A stretch of 64,000 nt of DNA, taken from positions 269,984 through 333,983 of the forward strand of contig NZ_CAKKNA010000003.1 in assembly GCF_918741275.1 (NCBI RefSeq). The letters are read 5' to 3'. This document shows, in pieces, positions 52,324-61,896 of this stretch. The stretch is from Bacillus sp. CECT 9360 (GTDB taxonomy: Bacteria; Bacillota; Bacilli; Bacillales; DSM-1321). The notes below the pieces were generated by a model, which saw nothing but the letters and a program-made list of their open reading frames with translations, made no database searches and had not been told where the DNA came from. Position 1 is the stretch's first letter, and every line of letters starts with the position of its first letter. The translations under genes were made by a program, and so were the position numbers.

Positions 52324-53433
52324 TTATAATGATTGATACAGTTGAATCAATTTTTCACTTTCATTTTCCCAATTATAAATGGAAGTAACCGCTTTTCGGC
52401 CGTTTTCTCCCATGATCTTTGCTTCTTCAGGGTTTGAAAGGATCCATTTAATCGCTTCCGAGATTTCTTCTATATTCATCGGATCGACACACAATCCACA
52501 GTTGTTTTTCTCAACAATTTCCTTCCATAGTGGGAAGTTAGAAGCAATAACAGGCAAGCCTGCTGACATGTATTCAAACATTTTAATAGGCAAGGAAACA
52601 ACAAATCTAGGCTCAGGATGAAGTAAAACAAGGCCCATATTCGCCTCTGCCAGTACTTGTTTCACCTGCTGCCTGTCTAAAAATCCAAGATAGTCAGTAA
52701 ACTCAAATCCACTCATACTCTTCACATTAGCTTCAAGGCTTTTTGGGGCAAATTCACCTGCAAGTGTTAGTCTACAATCAATTTCCTCATTCACTTTCTC
52801 TACTGATTGTATCATTTCTTTAATCCCTCTGAGTATATAGATTCCCCCAATATAAAGCGCATTATTTCTAGGAGAATCTATCATTTGGCGGCTTTCAACC
52901 GCCAGTTCATTGAGCAAAGGATAATTATGAAGCGTTATCGTCCGTTCATTGTATGTTTTGAAACGGTTGGCGATATGCGGTGTCGCCGTTACAATAGCAT
53001 CAAATTTTCTGGAAGCATACTTCTCATAGCCTTTCACCGCTTTTGAAATGGTTTTTCGCATCGGTTTAGGTATCCATTGCTTCGAAAGAATCTGTTCCGG
53101 TACATCTTCATGAACATCATAAATCACTTTTTTACCATGTGATTTAAGCTTTAATCCTATTGGAATCAATTCTGGATCGTGAAAATGATACACATCCGCA
53201 TCTACTTCCAGCGCTTTTTGGTATACTTTTTTGGTTGTGTTCCTCATCCTGTCCAGCTGTCCGCTTGCTTCGGAAGTTACGCTAAGAATCTTAACATTAT
53301 TTCGAACAGCTTCTTCGGTGTTAGGGACAACATAGAAGACTTCATGACCCGCTTTACTCAAAGAACTGCTTTCTTTAATGAAGATTCTTGTGTCATTGGC
53401 TGAATGCACAGAGGTAATATGGCAAATTTTCAT
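52324..53433 (-). CDS. Glycosyltransferase, GT4 family
   Basis: A 369-residue GT-B glycosyltransferase. N-terminal MKICHITSVHSANDTRIFIK resembles polysaccharide GT4 enzymes; the C-terminal sugar-nucleotide site is PIKMFEYMSAGLPVIASNFP with catalytic-site glutamates around E-x7-E. It adds one sugar of the repeat unit at the inner membrane face; donor and acceptor are not readable. GAGG precedes the start, and the gap to the aminotransferase gene is short. Confidence 0.85.
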   Translation of the reverse strand: MKICHITSVHSANDTRIFIKESSSLSKAGHEVFYVVPNTEEAVRNNVKILSVTSEASGQLDRMRNTTKKVYQKALEVDADVYHFHDPELIPIGLKLKSHGKKVIYDVHEDVPEQILSKQWIPKPMRKTISKAVKGYEKYASRKFDAIVTATPHIANRFKTYNERTITLHNYPLLNELAVESRQMIDSPRNNALYIGGIYILRGIKEMIQSVEKVNEEIDCRLTLAGEFAPKSLEANVKSMSGFEFTDYLGFLDRQQVKQVLAEANMGLVLLHPEPRFVVSLPIKMFEYMSAGLPVIASNFPLWKEIVEKNNCGLCVDPMNIEEISEAIKWILSNPEEAKIMGENGRKAVTSIYNWENESEKLIQLYQSL

Positions 53434-53458
53434 TTTTTCACTGCCTCTTTACGAATAA

Positions 53459-54676
53459 TTAATGATTAATATTTTTTAGCAAATCATCCACAATGAACTT
53501 CCAAGAATATTCTTTTTCAACCCATTCTCGTCCAGAAGAAGAAAGTTCATGGTATTCCTGTTCATTCATCGAAACACAATGTTTAAACGCTTCGGCAATG
53601 GAGTCCGGGTCTTCAGGTTTGGCAAGGACACCGCAATGATTATTCTTGATTAGCTCGGCGCTTTCCCCTTCTCCGCAATAAACGACAGGAACTCCGCTTG
53701 AAAGTGCCGGGAAAATTTTAGAAGGCCTCGCGCCTTTAAACAGCTCAATGTTCCGTAAAGAAACAATAGAAAAATCGGTAACCGAAAAAATTGTCGGCAT
53801 TTCAGTAACCGGGACCGCGTCATGAAAAACAAGGTTTTGGAGATTTAGCTTTTCTTTCAAAGCGATTAAATTTTCTTTTTCCGGTCCTTCTCCAATAATC
53901 AAAAACTTAGCCTTAATATTCTCCATTTCGAGAATTTTGGCTGCCTGTAGAATAGAATCAAGGCCCTGAGCATAACCAATCCTTCCGGCAAATGTGAAGA
54001 CTGTGTGGTCTTGAAAACCTAATTTGTTGATCCAGCTCTGATCAGGCTCTTGGGGCGTAAATGTTTCTGTATTCACTCCATTAGGTAGCATAAACACATC
54101 TTCTTGTTTTTTGCCTTGCTTCATCATATATTGCTGAATCCCTTCAGTTGCAGTCGCAATTTTCCAGGAACGCTTATAAAGCCATTTTTCGAGAATTTCC
54201 GCCATTTTTATGAATTGTTTATTGGTGACAAGACCTAGTTCAACTGCAGATTCAGGCCAGATATCAGCAACATTAAATACAAATTTGGCTTTCTTCATTT
54301 TCGACGCAAAATAGCCTGTTATCCCTAAAAATAAAGGAGGTGAGGTACAAATGATAACATCCGTTTTATTAGCCTTTAAGACAGAGTAAAAAGCGCTAAA
54401 CGTAAAGGAAAAATAGGAAAACAATCTTTTCCAAAAACTTCCCTTTGGACTTGGGTATATCCATGATCGATGGACAGGGATTCCTTCATAGTTTTCGAAT
54501 TGATAGAATTTCCCTCGATACTCTTCTGGAATGATTCCGTTTGGATGGTGAGGAAACGCCGTGATCACTTCAACCTGGTAACCTCTTTTAATGAGTTCTT
54601 TACTTATTTCATATAATCTGATTTGTGGTGCGCCCGTCTCAGGTGGGAAGTTCTCGCTCAAAAGTGTAATTCTCAT
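53459..54676 (-). CDS. Glycosyltransferase, GT4 family (WbuB-like)
   Basis: A 405-residue GT-B enzyme starting MRITLLSENFPPETGAPQIR, the typical opening of WbuB/WcaI-type transferases. C-terminal donor site GARPSKIFPALSSGVPVVYC with GESAELI. WbuB-type enzymes often use N-acetylated amino sugars (for example L-FucNAc), but the donor here is unknown. It follows the wbpI-like gene by 17 bases. Confidence 0.87.
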   Translation of the reverse strand: MRITLLSENFPPETGAPQIRLYEISKELIKRGYQVEVITAFPHHPNGIIPEEYRGKFYQFENYEGIPVHRSWIYPSPKGSFWKRLFSYFSFTFSAFYSVLKANKTDVIICTSPPLFLGITGYFASKMKKAKFVFNVADIWPESAVELGLVTNKQFIKMAEILEKWLYKRSWKIATATEGIQQYMMKQGKKQEDVFMLPNGVNTETFTPQEPDQSWINKLGFQDHTVFTFAGRIGYAQGLDSILQAAKILEMENIKAKFLIIGEGPEKENLIALKEKLNLQNLVFHDAVPVTEMPTIFSVTDFSIVSLRNIELFKGARPSKIFPALSSGVPVVYCGEGESAELIKNNHCGVLAKPEDPDSIAEAFKHCVSMNEQEYHELSSSGREWVEKEYSWKFIVDDLLKNINH

Positions 54677-54693
54677 CTTATATCAACCTCATT

Positions 54694-55743
54694 TTAGAAA
54701 TGCTCCAATATTTTCTTGGAAGCAAAACCATTCCCAAAATAGTCTTTATAAGCCGGGCTTACATTCTTGTGTATAGCGTTTACTATTTTCTGAACATCCG
54801 TACCCACTAAGATATTAGCGTTGTCTTCAAGTGTTTCTACCCATTCTGTCTGTTCACGAAGGGTGACACAAGGTATTTGCAAGAAGTATGCTTCCTTTTG
54901 CATTCCGCCGGAATCAGTCAATATTTTTTTGGCACTGCCTTCTAAAGCAAGAATATCCAAATAACCGACAGGTTCTATAACTTGAAGTCCCGGAATTGTC
55001 GCTAAGTCAATACCCATGTTGCTTAAGATATGTTTAGTGCGCGGGTGAATCGGCCACACCTTTTTTCCTTCAATTTGCGAAAATGCATGTAAGATATTTT
55101 TAATATTGGTTTCATTATCCGTATTCTCTGCTCGATGGATGGTTATCAGATAATAAGAATCCTTCTCCAATCCCAGCCTGTTTAAGATATCGGATTTGTC
55201 TTCAGATAATGCCCGGTTGTAGCTGACAGCGTCAAACATAACATCCCCTACATTAATCACCTTTTCACGGATGTTTTCATTATGCAGATTTTGCACAGCT
55301 GTGTCCGTTGGACAGAATAAATACTCGGAGATATGGTCTGTCATGATCCGATTTACTTCTTCAGGCATTTTTTTGTTAAAGCTTCTTAAACCAGCCTCTA
55401 CGTGGACAACAGGGATATGAAGCTTTGCGGCTGCAAGTGCTCCCGCTAGGGTTGAATTTGTATCGCCGTACACCATCAGATAATCAGGTTTTTCATCCAT
55501 AATTATTTGTTCAATTCCTCCGAGCATGGTTGCAGTCTGCTTACCGTGAGAAGAAGAACCGACATTTAAATGATAATCGGGCTTTGGTATATTCAATTCA
55601 TCAAAGAAGATATCACTCATATTTTTGTCATAGTGCTGACCGGTATGAACATAGATTTCTTTATGTATGCTTCTTAATTCTCTAGAAACTGGAGCTGCTT
55701 TTATAAATTGTGGCCTGGCTCCGATTACGGTTAGAAATTTCAT
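54694..55743 (-). CDS. wbpI: UDP-sugar 2-epimerase, WbpI-like
   Basis: A 349-residue non-hydrolysing UDP-GlcNAc 2-epimerase family enzyme: MKFLTVIGARPQFIKAAPVS, VHTGQHYDKNMSDIFFDELN, YGDTNSTLAGALAAAKLHIP, HVEAGLRSFNKKMPEEVNR and TDSGGMQKEAYFL. The blocks KPDYHLNVG and SFNKKMPEE are closer to WbpI than to WecB/MnaA. With A, B, D and E counterparts alongside, it probably converts UDP-GlcNAc3NAcA into UDP-ManNAc3NAcA. If instead it is an MnaA, it would supply UDP-ManNAc for teichoic acid linkage units. Confidence 0.88.
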   Translation of the reverse strand: MKFLTVIGARPQFIKAAPVSRELRSIHKEIYVHTGQHYDKNMSDIFFDELNIPKPDYHLNVGSSSHGKQTATMLGGIEQIIMDEKPDYLMVYGDTNSTLAGALAAAKLHIPVVHVEAGLRSFNKKMPEEVNRIMTDHISEYLFCPTDTAVQNLHNENIREKVINVGDVMFDAVSYNRALSEDKSDILNRLGLEKDSYYLITIHRAENTDNETNIKNILHAFSQIEGKKVWPIHPRTKHILSNMGIDLATIPGLQVIEPVGYLDILALEGSAKKILTDSGGMQKEAYFLQIPCVTLREQTEWVETLEDNANILVGTDVQKIVNAIHKNVSPAYKDYFGNGFASKKILEHF

Positions 55744-55770
55744 AACATCACCTTAACCTGTATAAGAATA

Positions 55771-55803
55771 AGCAGCATAGAAGAGTCTCTCTCCTATGCT
55801 ACT
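55771..55803 (-). terminator. Hairpin between the wbpA-like and wbpI-like genes
   Basis: AGTAGCATAG and CTATGCTGCT pair around a roughly 13-base loop on the minus strand. There is no T-run, so it is probably an operon-internal structure. Confidence 0.4.
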
Positions 55804-55820
55804 TGTAACCCGCTATTATT

Positions 55821-57155
55821 TTACAGTTTTACGTATTTTTCTGGTTTTGTGTAGTTCTTCATCGCATTTCTTGTGTCGAACACTACTTTATTGCTTTTGC
55901 TGATTAATTCATAATCAAATCCGCTGTGATCTGTAAGGATTAATATTAAATCAGCATCATCAATGACTTCTTTTGTTAGAGAAGTTGTTTCCAACCGGTT
56001 TCCATCCACTTTAAATGATGTAACATGTGGATCGCAGATGGTTAGGTCTGCCCCTTCTTTAAGAAGCGTTTCAATAATCGGGAGTGACGGAGATTCCCTT
56101 ACATCGTCAATATCTTTTTTGTATGCTACACCAAGTACGGCGATTTTTGAACCTCTTAGTGCAAGACCCTCGTTATTTAAGCTGTACATTGCTTTGTTTA
56201 CTACGAATTCAGGCATTCCATTATTAATTTCACCTGCAAGCTCGATTAAACGAGTATGGTAGTTATACTCACGGGCTTTCCATGTTAAATAGAACGGATC
56301 GATTGGAATACAATGTCCGCCTAGTCCAGGACCTGGATAGAATGGCATAAATCCGTAAGGCTTAGTTGCCGCAGCGTCAATGACTTCCCATACATCAATA
56401 CCCATTTTATTACATAAGATTGCCATTTCGTTTGCTAATGCAATATTAAGGTGGCGGAATGTGTTTTCAAGAATCTTTTCCATTTCTGCTACCGCAGGAC
56501 TTGATACCTGGTGTACGTCTCCTTCAAGAACACTCTTATAGAGAGCTGCTGCAATATCTGTACATGCAGGAGTCATACCGCCAACTACCTTTGGTGTATT
56601 TTTCGTATTGTAATGTTTATTACCAGGGTCTACGCGTTCCGGTGAATAAGCAAGGAAGAAGTCCGTTCCCACTTTTAAGCCAGTGTTTTCAAGGATTGGT
56701 TTTAACACTTCTTCTGTAGTTCCTGGATACGTAGTACTTTCTAAGACAACAAGCATCCCCGCGTGGAGGTTTTTGGAAATCTCTTTCCCTGAACTTTCAA
56801 CATATGAGGTGTCAGGCTGTTGGTACGTATCAAGCGGTGTTGGTACACAAATTGCAACTGCATCCACATCCTTAATTAAGGAATAATCAGTCGTCGCAAT
56901 GAATTGGCCGGATGCAGTAATTTCAGCAAGCTCCTCATCAACAACATCACCAATATAGTTAATCCCTTGGTTTACTTGGTCTACACGGCTTTGCTGAACA
57001 TCAAAACCAATGACCTTGTATCCAGCTTTAGCCTTTTCTACGGCAAGCGGAAGCCCAACATATCCAAGTCCTACAACACCAATGGTTGCTTGTCTGGTTT
57101 CAATTTTATTTAAAAGTTCTTTTGCTGTTTGGTTTAGTTCACTATTTTCTGTCAT
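55821..57155 (-). CDS. wbpA: UDP-N-acetylglucosamine 6-dehydrogenase, WbpA-like
   Basis: A 444-residue UDP-sugar dehydrogenase. The NAD site is GVVGLGYVGLPLAVEKAKAG near residue 25; the catalytic cysteine lies in GGHCIPIDPFYL; LESTTYPGTTEEVL and VLGVAYKKDIDDVRESPSLP are further family blocks. It oxidises C6 of UDP-GlcNAc to UDP-GlcNAcA in two steps, the first step of the ManNAc3NAcA pathway. It is encoded next to the WbpB-like gene. AGAGG precedes the start. Confidence 0.92.
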   Translation of the reverse strand: MTENSELNQTAKELLNKIETRQATIGVVGLGYVGLPLAVEKAKAGYKVIGFDVQQSRVDQVNQGINYIGDVVDEELAEITASGQFIATTDYSLIKDVDAVAICVPTPLDTYQQPDTSYVESSGKEISKNLHAGMLVVLESTTYPGTTEEVLKPILENTGLKVGTDFFLAYSPERVDPGNKHYNTKNTPKVVGGMTPACTDIAAALYKSVLEGDVHQVSSPAVAEMEKILENTFRHLNIALANEMAILCNKMGIDVWEVIDAAATKPYGFMPFYPGPGLGGHCIPIDPFYLTWKAREYNYHTRLIELAGEINNGMPEFVVNKAMYSLNNEGLALRGSKIAVLGVAYKKDIDDVRESPSLPIIETLLKEGADLTICDPHVTSFKVDGNRLETTSLTKEVIDDADLILILTDHSGFDYELISKSNKVVFDTRNAMKNYTKPEKYVKL

Positions 57156-57185
57156 AAGGTTATCCTCTTTTCTCCTAATTCTTTG

Positions 57186-58202
57186 TTAGCCTATTCTTAC
57201 AGGCTGATGAGATGCTGCTGATTCATACAGTGAAATGACGAGCTGTAACGCTCTTTTTCCATCTTCTCCTGTTACGACAGGCTCTCTATTTTCCTTAATA
57301 GCTAGTACCATATCCTCAATGATAGCTTGATGCCCCGGTGTTCCAAACGGATCTGCCTTGATTTCAGCTTTCATTGCTTCTACATCTTCTTGTGAAACAC
57401 CTTCCATAACAAGATGTTCGATAAAGTTCGCGTTTTGTCCACTGATTTTAATTGTGCCCTGTTCCCCAAATATGCTGATAGATTCTTCGAAATTTTTCGG
57501 ATAGATCGTTACAGCCGCTTCCACGACACCTAATGCACCGTTTTTAAATCGAACGACTCCGGCTGATACATCCTCTGCTTCAATATCTCGAAGTCGGGTT
57601 GCATCCATACTGAAGACCTCTTCTACATCACCCATTAACCATACTAACAAATCCAGGTTATGGATCGCCTGATTCATGAGAACTCCGCCATCTAATGACT
57701 TAGTACCTCTCCACGGAGCCTGGTCGTAGTATTCCTGGTTCCTATTCCAACGAACTGTAGCATTAGCATGGCTTAGTTTACCGAATCGCCCTTCTTTCAT
57801 TAAATTTTTCAATTTAATAAGAGCGGGACGGAAACGGTTTGGATGTACCACCGCTAATTTTACATCATTGTCACTGCATGCACGAATAATTTTATCAGTA
57901 TCTTCAATTGTTAAGGCTATAGGTTTTTCAACAACCACATGCTTCTTGGCTCTCGCAGCTTGCACAGCAATGTTCGCGTGATACCCACTCGGGGTACAAA
58001 TATTTATTACATCGACTTCGGGATTTTCCAGCAGCTCTTCCAAGCTGGTATACCCTTTAATATTGTATTCTTCGACAAAAGGCTGCATTTTCTCTTCAAT
58101 GGTATCACATACCGCTAATAGCGAAGCACCTTCACTGTTTATAATGGCTTCTGCGTGTTTTTTGGCAATGTGGCCACAACCTACGATTGCAAAACGAATC
58201 AT
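57186..58202 (-). CDS. wbpB: UDP-GlcNAcA 3-dehydrogenase (Gfo/Idh/MocA family), WbpB-like
   Basis: A 338-residue NAD-linked oxidoreductase. Rossmann start MIRFAIVGCGHIAKKHAEAI; the active-site lysine is in VVVEKPIAL, and GVLMNQAIHNLDLLVWLMG supplies the His. It should oxidise C3 of UDP-GlcNAcA to the 3-keto sugar. ATG at 58202 is preferred: AAAGGTG precedes it, and the longer frame to 58223 adds only polar residues. Its operon neighbours fit WbpB/WlbA. Confidence 0.9.
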   Translation of the reverse strand: MIRFAIVGCGHIAKKHAEAIINSEGASLLAVCDTIEEKMQPFVEEYNIKGYTSLEELLENPEVDVINICTPSGYHANIAVQAARAKKHVVVEKPIALTIEDTDKIIRACSDNDVKLAVVHPNRFRPALIKLKNLMKEGRFGKLSHANATVRWNRNQEYYDQAPWRGTKSLDGGVLMNQAIHNLDLLVWLMGDVEEVFSMDATRLRDIEAEDVSAGVVRFKNGALGVVEAAVTIYPKNFEESISIFGEQGTIKISGQNANFIEHLVMEGVSQEDVEAMKAEIKADPFGTPGHQAIIEDMVLAIKENREPVVTGEDGKRALQLVISLYESAASHQPVRIG

Positions 58203-58305
58203 GTCTTTCACCTTTGCTTTCAAATTTTGTCTATTTATATACAGAACTATCTTACACGAAATTTATATAGAAGTTAATATTGTAAATATTAACTTCGCGT
58301 CACAT

Positions 58306-59226
58306 TCAGTTGACCGTTTTCTCAATAAAGGCTGCATATGTTTTTTCGAGCCCTTTTTCAAATGAATATTTGGGTTGCCAAGCAAGTTCTTTCGTGATTT
58401 GGCTATTATCCAAGCAGCTGCGATAAATGTCCCCTTTACGTGGCTCCATATATTGTTTATCCATGGATTCATCTGATAATGACGTTAAGACATCGATTAA
58501 TTTATTTACTGATGTCTCAGTGTTCGTACCGACATTATATACACCGCCCGGATTCTTTAGAGCGGCCAGATGGGCAGAAGCAATGTCCTCGACATAAATA
58601 AAGTCTCTTGTTTGTCCACCATCCCCAAATATCTGGAGCGTTTCGTTTTTGCCCAGTTTATCTATGAATATTTTAATTACTCCGCCCTCTCCATCTTTAG
58701 ACTGCTTAGGTCCAAACACGTTAGCATAACGAAGGATTGTCGCATCGATTCCATATTGCTTGGATAAAAGCTGCACATAACGTTCCCCGGTCATCTTAGA
58801 TAATCCATATGGAGAAGTCGGCGCCAAAACTTCCGTTTCGTTCAAAGGACAGGCTGGATTTTCTCCATAGACAGCTGCTGAAGATGCAAAAATAAACTTC
58901 TTGGCATTTAACCGCTTAGCGAGCTGTAGCATTTTTACGGTACCCTCGATATTTTCACTCAAATCATATGCTGGGTCATCAATGGAATCCGGTACACTGG
59001 TTTGGGCGGCAAGATGGATAACCGAATCAATTTGAAAATCATTTAATTGCTCAAATAAGCCATCTTCCCTTATATCCTTTTCGATCAATATATCTTCTTT
59101 TTCAATGTTTTTTCTATCTCCGGTAATAAAATTATCGACAAGAATCACTTCATACCCATGCTCTTTCAGTACATTCTTCGTAAACGTTCCTATGAATCCG
59201 GCTCCTCCGGTGATTAAGACAGACAT
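58306..59226 (-). CDS. NAD-dependent sugar-nucleotide epimerase (GalE/WbpP-like)
   Basis: A 306-residue extended SDR enzyme: MSVLITGGAGFIGTFTKNVL with the GxxGxxG site, catalytic Tyr/Lys in SPYGLSK, the serine triad in FASSAAVYGENP, and RYANVFGPKQ. Most likely a C4-epimerase for UDP-glucose or UDP-GlcNAc, supplying another sugar for the repeat unit. The start at 59226 follows GAGGTG. Substrate preference cannot be read by eye. Confidence 0.87.
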   Translation of the reverse strand: MSVLITGGAGFIGTFTKNVLKEHGYEVILVDNFITGDRKNIEKEDILIEKDIREDGLFEQLNDFQIDSVIHLAAQTSVPDSIDDPAYDLSENIEGTVKMLQLAKRLNAKKFIFASSAAVYGENPACPLNETEVLAPTSPYGLSKMTGERYVQLLSKQYGIDATILRYANVFGPKQSKDGEGGVIKIFIDKLGKNETLQIFGDGGQTRDFIYVEDIASAHLAALKNPGGVYNVGTNTETSVNKLIDVLTSLSDESMDKQYMEPRKGDIYRSCLDNSQITKELAWQPKYSFEKGLEKTYAAFIEKTVN

Positions 59227-59252
59227 CGTTTTACACCTCAACTACGAATTAT

Positions 59253-60581
59253 TTAAGCAGGCTTTCTTTTTAATCTTTTAGCTAAGTCCTTTACCATTGT
59301 AATATCTGCGCCTTTAATAAGCAAAAATTCTTTTATTGGCTGTTTTGTGACATTTTTATAAAGAATCACTTTTATTATGAAGCTGATGATATATGTAATA
59401 GAAGAAGAAACAGCAGCTCCTTGTATACCATATCTAGGAATTAAAAGTAGGTTAAGGACAACATTTAATGCCACATTGACAAAGGACACATACATATTCA
59501 AATCAGGCCGTCCCCTGCCGGCTAAATCGTTTGAGAGAATTTTTTCTACCGCCAATACCGTAAGCCCAGGTAAAAGCAGATTTAGTATATGGGCACTCGA
59601 GCGATAATCTTCACCAAATACATGAAAAATCAAGTCTGAAAAAAGGAAGATCACTAAGCTCACACAAACGATGAATATCATAATAAATCGGCTAACAATA
59701 GCGGTTATTTTATTTCGGTCCTCTTCCTGATTCGATGAGGCAATCCGGGGCAGCAATACTTGAGAAAAGGACTGGGAAAAAATCGATATCTTCTCACCAA
59801 GATTCACTGCTGCAACATAGATACCTACTGAAGCAGGCGAAACAAATACCCCCAATAATAATACCCCAAGCCGATAGTTCAAGAACGTCATTATATTACT
59901 AATATGGGCTTTAAGCCCATATGAAATGGACAACTTTATATATTTCCAAGAAAAGTAACGCAGTGAAAATTCAATTTCATATACTTTAAACAGCATAACA
60001 ATGCTGTACATTACAGATAAAACATAGCCGAGAATAAAGGAGAGCAAGGCTCCTTTCAGACCTAATTGAAAAACAAACAATACCAGGATCAGGAGAAGCA
60101 AAGTTCCAAATTGCTGTACAACCAACACGGTATTAAACAATTTAAAGTTTTGCATTCCTTGAAAGATTGTTTGCAAAAAAATCATGAGAAACATAAAAGG
60201 CAAAGCACAAAGACTAAGATAGAGCAAACTGGAATCTACAGCTGAAAATTCACTGTCCCCCAAAAGAAAAATAGTGAAAAATCCGATCACAATACTAACT
60301 AAAGCAAGCACTATTGCGGATACAACGCTGGTAACAAATGCCTCTTTTAATTCTATCTCCTTTTTACTGACAAAATATATCGTCGATGTATTTAAACCTA
60401 AGTTAAGAAAAGTCATCAGCATTAGCGGCAGATAGGTTATTAATGTATACTTCCCATATCCACTTGACCCTAGAGCTCTAGCTATAATAATAAGCAAAAG
60501 CAGGCCTATGACAATACTAACAACCTGTCTGGTTAAGGTAATAATACTATTAGATAGAAAAGTATTTTTCTGTTCACTCAT
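59253..60581 (-). CDS. Polysaccharide flippase (Wzx-like)
   Basis: A 442-residue polytopic membrane protein with about 12-14 hydrophobic segments, opening KNTFLSNSIITLTRQVVSIV, with ALGSSGYGKYTLITYLPLM and a C-terminal basic tail. MATE/MOP family Wzx proteins flip undecaprenyl-linked repeat units to the outer face. It pairs with the Wzy-like polymerase gene of the same operon. The start follows AGAGG. Confidence 0.9.
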   Translation of the reverse strand: MSEQKNTFLSNSIITLTRQVVSIVIGLLLLIIIARALGSSGYGKYTLITYLPLMLMTFLNLGLNTSTIYFVSKKEIELKEAFVTSVVSAIVLALVSIVIGFFTIFLLGDSEFSAVDSSLLYLSLCALPFMFLMIFLQTIFQGMQNFKLFNTVLVVQQFGTLLLLILVLFVFQLGLKGALLSFILGYVLSVMYSIVMLFKVYEIEFSLRYFSWKYIKLSISYGLKAHISNIMTFLNYRLGVLLLGVFVSPASVGIYVAAVNLGEKISIFSQSFSQVLLPRIASSNQEEDRNKITAIVSRFIMIFIVCVSLVIFLFSDLIFHVFGEDYRSSAHILNLLLPGLTVLAVEKILSNDLAGRGRPDLNMYVSFVNVALNVVLNLLLIPRYGIQGAAVSSSITYIISFIIKVILYKNVTKQPIKEFLLIKGADITMVKDLAKRLKRKPA

Positions 60582-60594
60582 TTTGGAAAAACCT

Positions 60595-61827
60595 CTAATC
60601 TTTTAGCAAAGTTGCGAACTTCGTGTAATTTTTTTCTGCATTGTAGGAATGATCCCAGGTAGAATAAGCCGCTTTTCCCTTTTTAATCTTTTCTTCCAAA
60701 GAAAAGTTGTGAAAATGTGTAATCTGCGCTGCTATATCGAGTGGTTCAAGATCTTTTGGCAACAGAATCCCATTATCAGCATTCACAACCTCGGATGTAC
60801 CACCTACATCCGTTGCCACAACTGGTATCCCAAAGCTAAAGGCTTCCATGATTGTCACGGGGATCCCTTCACTTTCACTAACGTTTACAAATACATCAAA
60901 ATCAAGTGAGCGGTAAAGCTCCATTATTTCATCATTATTTTTATTCCCTAACAAGTTCACTTTTATCTGCTCGGGAAGTGTGGCCACAATTTTTTCGATG
61001 TTAGCACGCTCCGGACCATCTCCAATATGTGTCCATTCCACAGGAAAATGACAATGCTTCAACGCATCAGCTAACAAATGAATCCTTTTAACAGGCTTTA
61101 AATAAGAACAGCTCACTAATCGGAGAACAGCTGATTGCTTGTCCCAGTTAAGCTGATCATATTCAACTTTAGACTTTGTCCCCAGCCTTTGCACCGACAG
61201 CTTATCTTCTACATCACTATGTTTATTTATGAGATAATTCAACCCATTTTCAGAAATGGAATATGTTTGATCAAGGACAGAGATCACCTTACCCTGAAAT
61301 GGGATATAAGCAGGGTTGTGCCGTTCCGCATATAAATCGCCGCCATGAACCCTTGATACGGCCTTGTCAATTTTCTCATCCTCTTTTAGCATGGCAAGAG
61401 CCAATGCAGAAGGGGTTAACCAATAAGAGTAAAAGATGTAATCATAACCATCAGGAATTGCTTTTTGAAGTTTGTTCTTTATCTCACAAGCGAGGGCAAG
61501 ACGGTTGAGCATGATTAGCGGTGCCTTTAATCCATGACGAATGGAATGGGAAAGTTCTCCCCAGAACCATTTCATATTTTTGGTACTCTTCATAATGTCA
61601 ATAACTCTCGATAGTGATGATCGTTTATCCCCTTTAAACAGGTGAATTACTTCTACATTATCAGGAACATCCTTGCGGGTTTTTTGATCGTATATAATCG
61701 AACGATTGGTTGGGATCAAAAAAATCCGTTTAAAATGTTTGGACAATACATCTAATTCCGCTTTTAAAAATTCCTCTCCAGGAGGGTATGGATATCTGTT
61801 AGATAGAATAACTAGAGTTGAATTCAT
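60595..61827 (-). CDS. Glycosyltransferase, GT4 family
   Basis: A 410-residue GT-B enzyme starting MNSTLVILSNRYPYPPGEEF. C-terminal motifs ESEGIPVTIMEAFSFGIPVV and ATDVGGTSEVV, the usual GT4 donor site. It is the first gene of the operon after the tagO terminator; AAGGAG precedes it. The donor is unknown. Confidence 0.88.
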   Translation of the reverse strand: MNSTLVILSNRYPYPPGEEFLKAELDVLSKHFKRIFLIPTNRSIIYDQKTRKDVPDNVEVIHLFKGDKRSSLSRVIDIMKSTKNMKWFWGELSHSIRHGLKAPLIMLNRLALACEIKNKLQKAIPDGYDYIFYSYWLTPSALALAMLKEDEKIDKAVSRVHGGDLYAERHNPAYIPFQGKVISVLDQTYSISENGLNYLINKHSDVEDKLSVQRLGTKSKVEYDQLNWDKQSAVLRLVSCSYLKPVKRIHLLADALKHCHFPVEWTHIGDGPERANIEKIVATLPEQIKVNLLGNKNNDEIMELYRSLDFDVFVNVSESEGIPVTIMEAFSFGIPVVATDVGGTSEVVNADNGILLPKDLEPLDIAAQITHFHNFSLEEKIKKGKAAYSTWDHSYNAEKNYTKFATLLKD

Positions 61828-61865
61828 AATAACTCCTTCTAAGATTTCCTAAAGTTGTTTAACTG

Positions 61866-61896
61866 AAAAAGCTGTAGGTTAGAATTACCTACAGCT
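61866..61896 (-). terminator. Terminator between tagO and the polysaccharide operon
   Basis: AGCTGTAGGT-AATTCTA-ACCTACAGCT followed by TTTTCAG on the minus strand, beginning right at the tagO stop and only 39 bases from the next start codon. Confidence 0.8.
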
